Origin: Anisakis pegreffii
Taxonomy: Eukaryota > Nematoda > Chromadorea > Rhabditida > Anisakidae
Direction: 5' to 3'
Assembly: GCA_035041965.1 (NCBI GenBank)
Contig: JAPYMA010000520.1
Coordinates: forward strand, 1 to 64,000
Length of the DNA stretch: 64,000 nt
The notes below the pieces were generated by a model that was not told the origin of the DNA, searched no databases, and saw only the letters and a list, made by a program, of their open reading frames with translations. Shown piece by piece: positions 62,675-64,000 of the stretch. Each line of letters opens with the position of its first letter. Position 1 is the stretch's first letter. A program made the position numbers and the translations under genes.

Positions 62675-64000
62675 GAATTGATCACCGCTGAAAATCTGTC
62701 TTGTCGATGACCACCGAGACTCTTTTTTTCGGACCCTTTCGGAGTCCCAACGCTTTTCGGGAGTAAAACTCATAATGCTTAATTTCACTGACGCAATTTG
62801 GTAGTCAAACATGCATCAAAAATTCTATATGAACATTCATTCTGAGTGACTGCATTGACCATAAACAACTGAACATTCGTAAGGAATATTCTTCTTGTTT
62901 AACTGAATAAAACACATTTCTGATCAAATATCGTCAATTTTCTCGTTATATGCTTTATCAGTGAAATTTTAGAGCAAATGCACCTTCCAGTTCATTCACT
63001 ACGCTTGAACAGTGCTATCGATCGTTTGGCTAAATTAATCTGTTGCTGGACATGTCGAAGACAGCAACATCAGCATTTCGAAAAGATAGTGGAATGAATT
63101 AATTGACAGTCAAATTTCTATTGACGGACGTTTTATAAAGTGATGATCAAGTGAACTCCTGTGTAATCATTGTTTGTGGCTGGATGTTGCTGAATTATGG
63201 GGTCATCGAAGACGATTGTTTCGCACACCTGGAAGTAAGTTTTGACTAATCTGAAAACTGATTTTCTCTTGGGCTTAGGCAACCTCTGAATTGGAATTTG
63301 ATCAATCTGATGGAAATGTCGAAAACAACCTCTTGTGAAATGCACAGATGCGAGAATATCTCAGGAATACTTCATTGATTAATATTTAACAACCCTTCAG
63401 GTAAGAGTGGCGGTTGTTTCGAGAATAGGAATTAACTAGATGATCATTTTAACATCTATTAATCACCTTCATAACTTTTTGGTTTCCCGTCGCCATCTTG
63501 AGTTCTCGTCTTACCGAACATTGCATAATTATAACTAATTTTATGTCAAAGTAATTTCAAGTAGAACTTATTGCATGATTTTACGTCAGCCTTGTTGAAC
63601 CTGGCCATTGCTACAGTACAGATTTCTTGACAGTTTAAAAATTAGCCATCATCCTTCATCGAACTCGTTCGCAGTTTTACTTATAATTAGATATTTTATC
63701 TAAACACTGTTGTTATTCTATTCTGTTCATTACTCCATTGCTAATGCAACTACTCTAGTGTGCTAGCATTGCTCAATGAAAGAATAACTATCGAACAATA
63801 TTAGATTTTTGGATTTTTCTAGTTCGATAATGAGTTATTTATTTAGTCGCAAGTGCGTAATAGTGAAACGGTAATCAAAGTTTCACTTTAGGAATATCGC
63901 TGAAAGATTGCTTGCTTCATTTGTTGTTTCTGTTGCATCTTCTAGAGAGTCATTCATTTCATTCAATGAATCACTGCTTAGCATTGTTCTGAAACAATTT

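Larger units (their letters stand above)
54787..64000. other. intergenic or unassigned region
   Basis: No gene can be supported. The plus strand is A-rich, so the minus strand resembles intron or outron sequence, and part may be transcribed upstream sequence of the minus-strand genes. Short frames include 55816-55945 minus (after a TTTTTGCAG acceptor), 56432-56590 plus, 56956-57147 plus, 60366-60635 on both strands, and 63133-63230 minus (after a TTCCAG acceptor). None has a recognisable domain or joins a neighbour. An irregular TA-rich run lies at 61771-61800. Confidence 0.45.

Noticed and set aside
62426..62812. 128-aa minus-strand open frame
   Set aside because: It runs through the GC-rich palindromic patch. 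Its composition reflects the patch, and no domain, start context or splice partner is visible.

Overview
The window is nuclear DNA of a nematode. It is AT-rich and its genes are split into many small exons. Introns are T-rich on the coding strand and end in TTTCAG-like acceptors. Several genes have an acceptor-like site only 1 to 25 bases upstream of the start codon, as expected where a spliced leader is added. I cannot name the species; a parasitic clade is possible but not shown. All gene models below were assembled by hand from reading frame, splice phase and recalled family motifs. No database search was run.

Layout. 1-2.8 kb: no gene; a 687-bp non-autonomous hAT-type element and a 54-bp tandem duplication. 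2.8-7.1 kb (minus): an 11-exon SCYL3-type pseudokinase gene. 7.1-9.0 kb: intergenic, with a 329-bp foldback element whose 79-bp arms match perfectly. 9.0-10.3 kb (plus): a small single-pass membrane protein resembling complex I subunit NDUFA3. 11.1-13.2 kb (plus): a secreted CULT-domain protein, the cereblon ligand-binding fold without the rest of cereblon. 13.6-15.5 kb (plus): a weak four-exon candidate gene. 17.1-19.4 and 19.9-21.9 kb (plus): two diverged tandem genes of the C6orf136/DUF2358 mitochondrial family. 22-29 kb: no recognised gene; a 34-bp x 4 tandem repeat and a (TA)30 microsatellite. 29.3-46.0 kb (plus): a 28-exon CAMSAP/Patronin (ptrn-1) gene with a 6.3-kb first intron. 46-49.2 kb: convergent intergenic region with a 147-bp hairpin element. 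49.2-53.8 kb (minus): quiescin sulfhydryl oxidase (QSOX). 53.9-54.8 kb (minus): a small two-exon gene ending only 81 bases upstream of the QSOX leader-acceptor site, an operon-like arrangement. 54.8-64 kb: no convincing gene, a possible arrestin-like remnant and a GC-rich hairpin.

The genes do not form one pathway. They serve Golgi/adhesion signalling (SCYL3), mitochondria (NDUFA3-like, two C6orf136-like, perhaps the small gene at 54 kb), microtubule minus-end stabilisation (ptrn-1), secretory disulfide formation (QSOX) and an unknown extracellular ligand-binding role (CULT). Two one-base inconsistencies, in ptrn-1 near 44.76 kb and in QSOX near 50.18 kb, suggest small sequence errors or real lesions.
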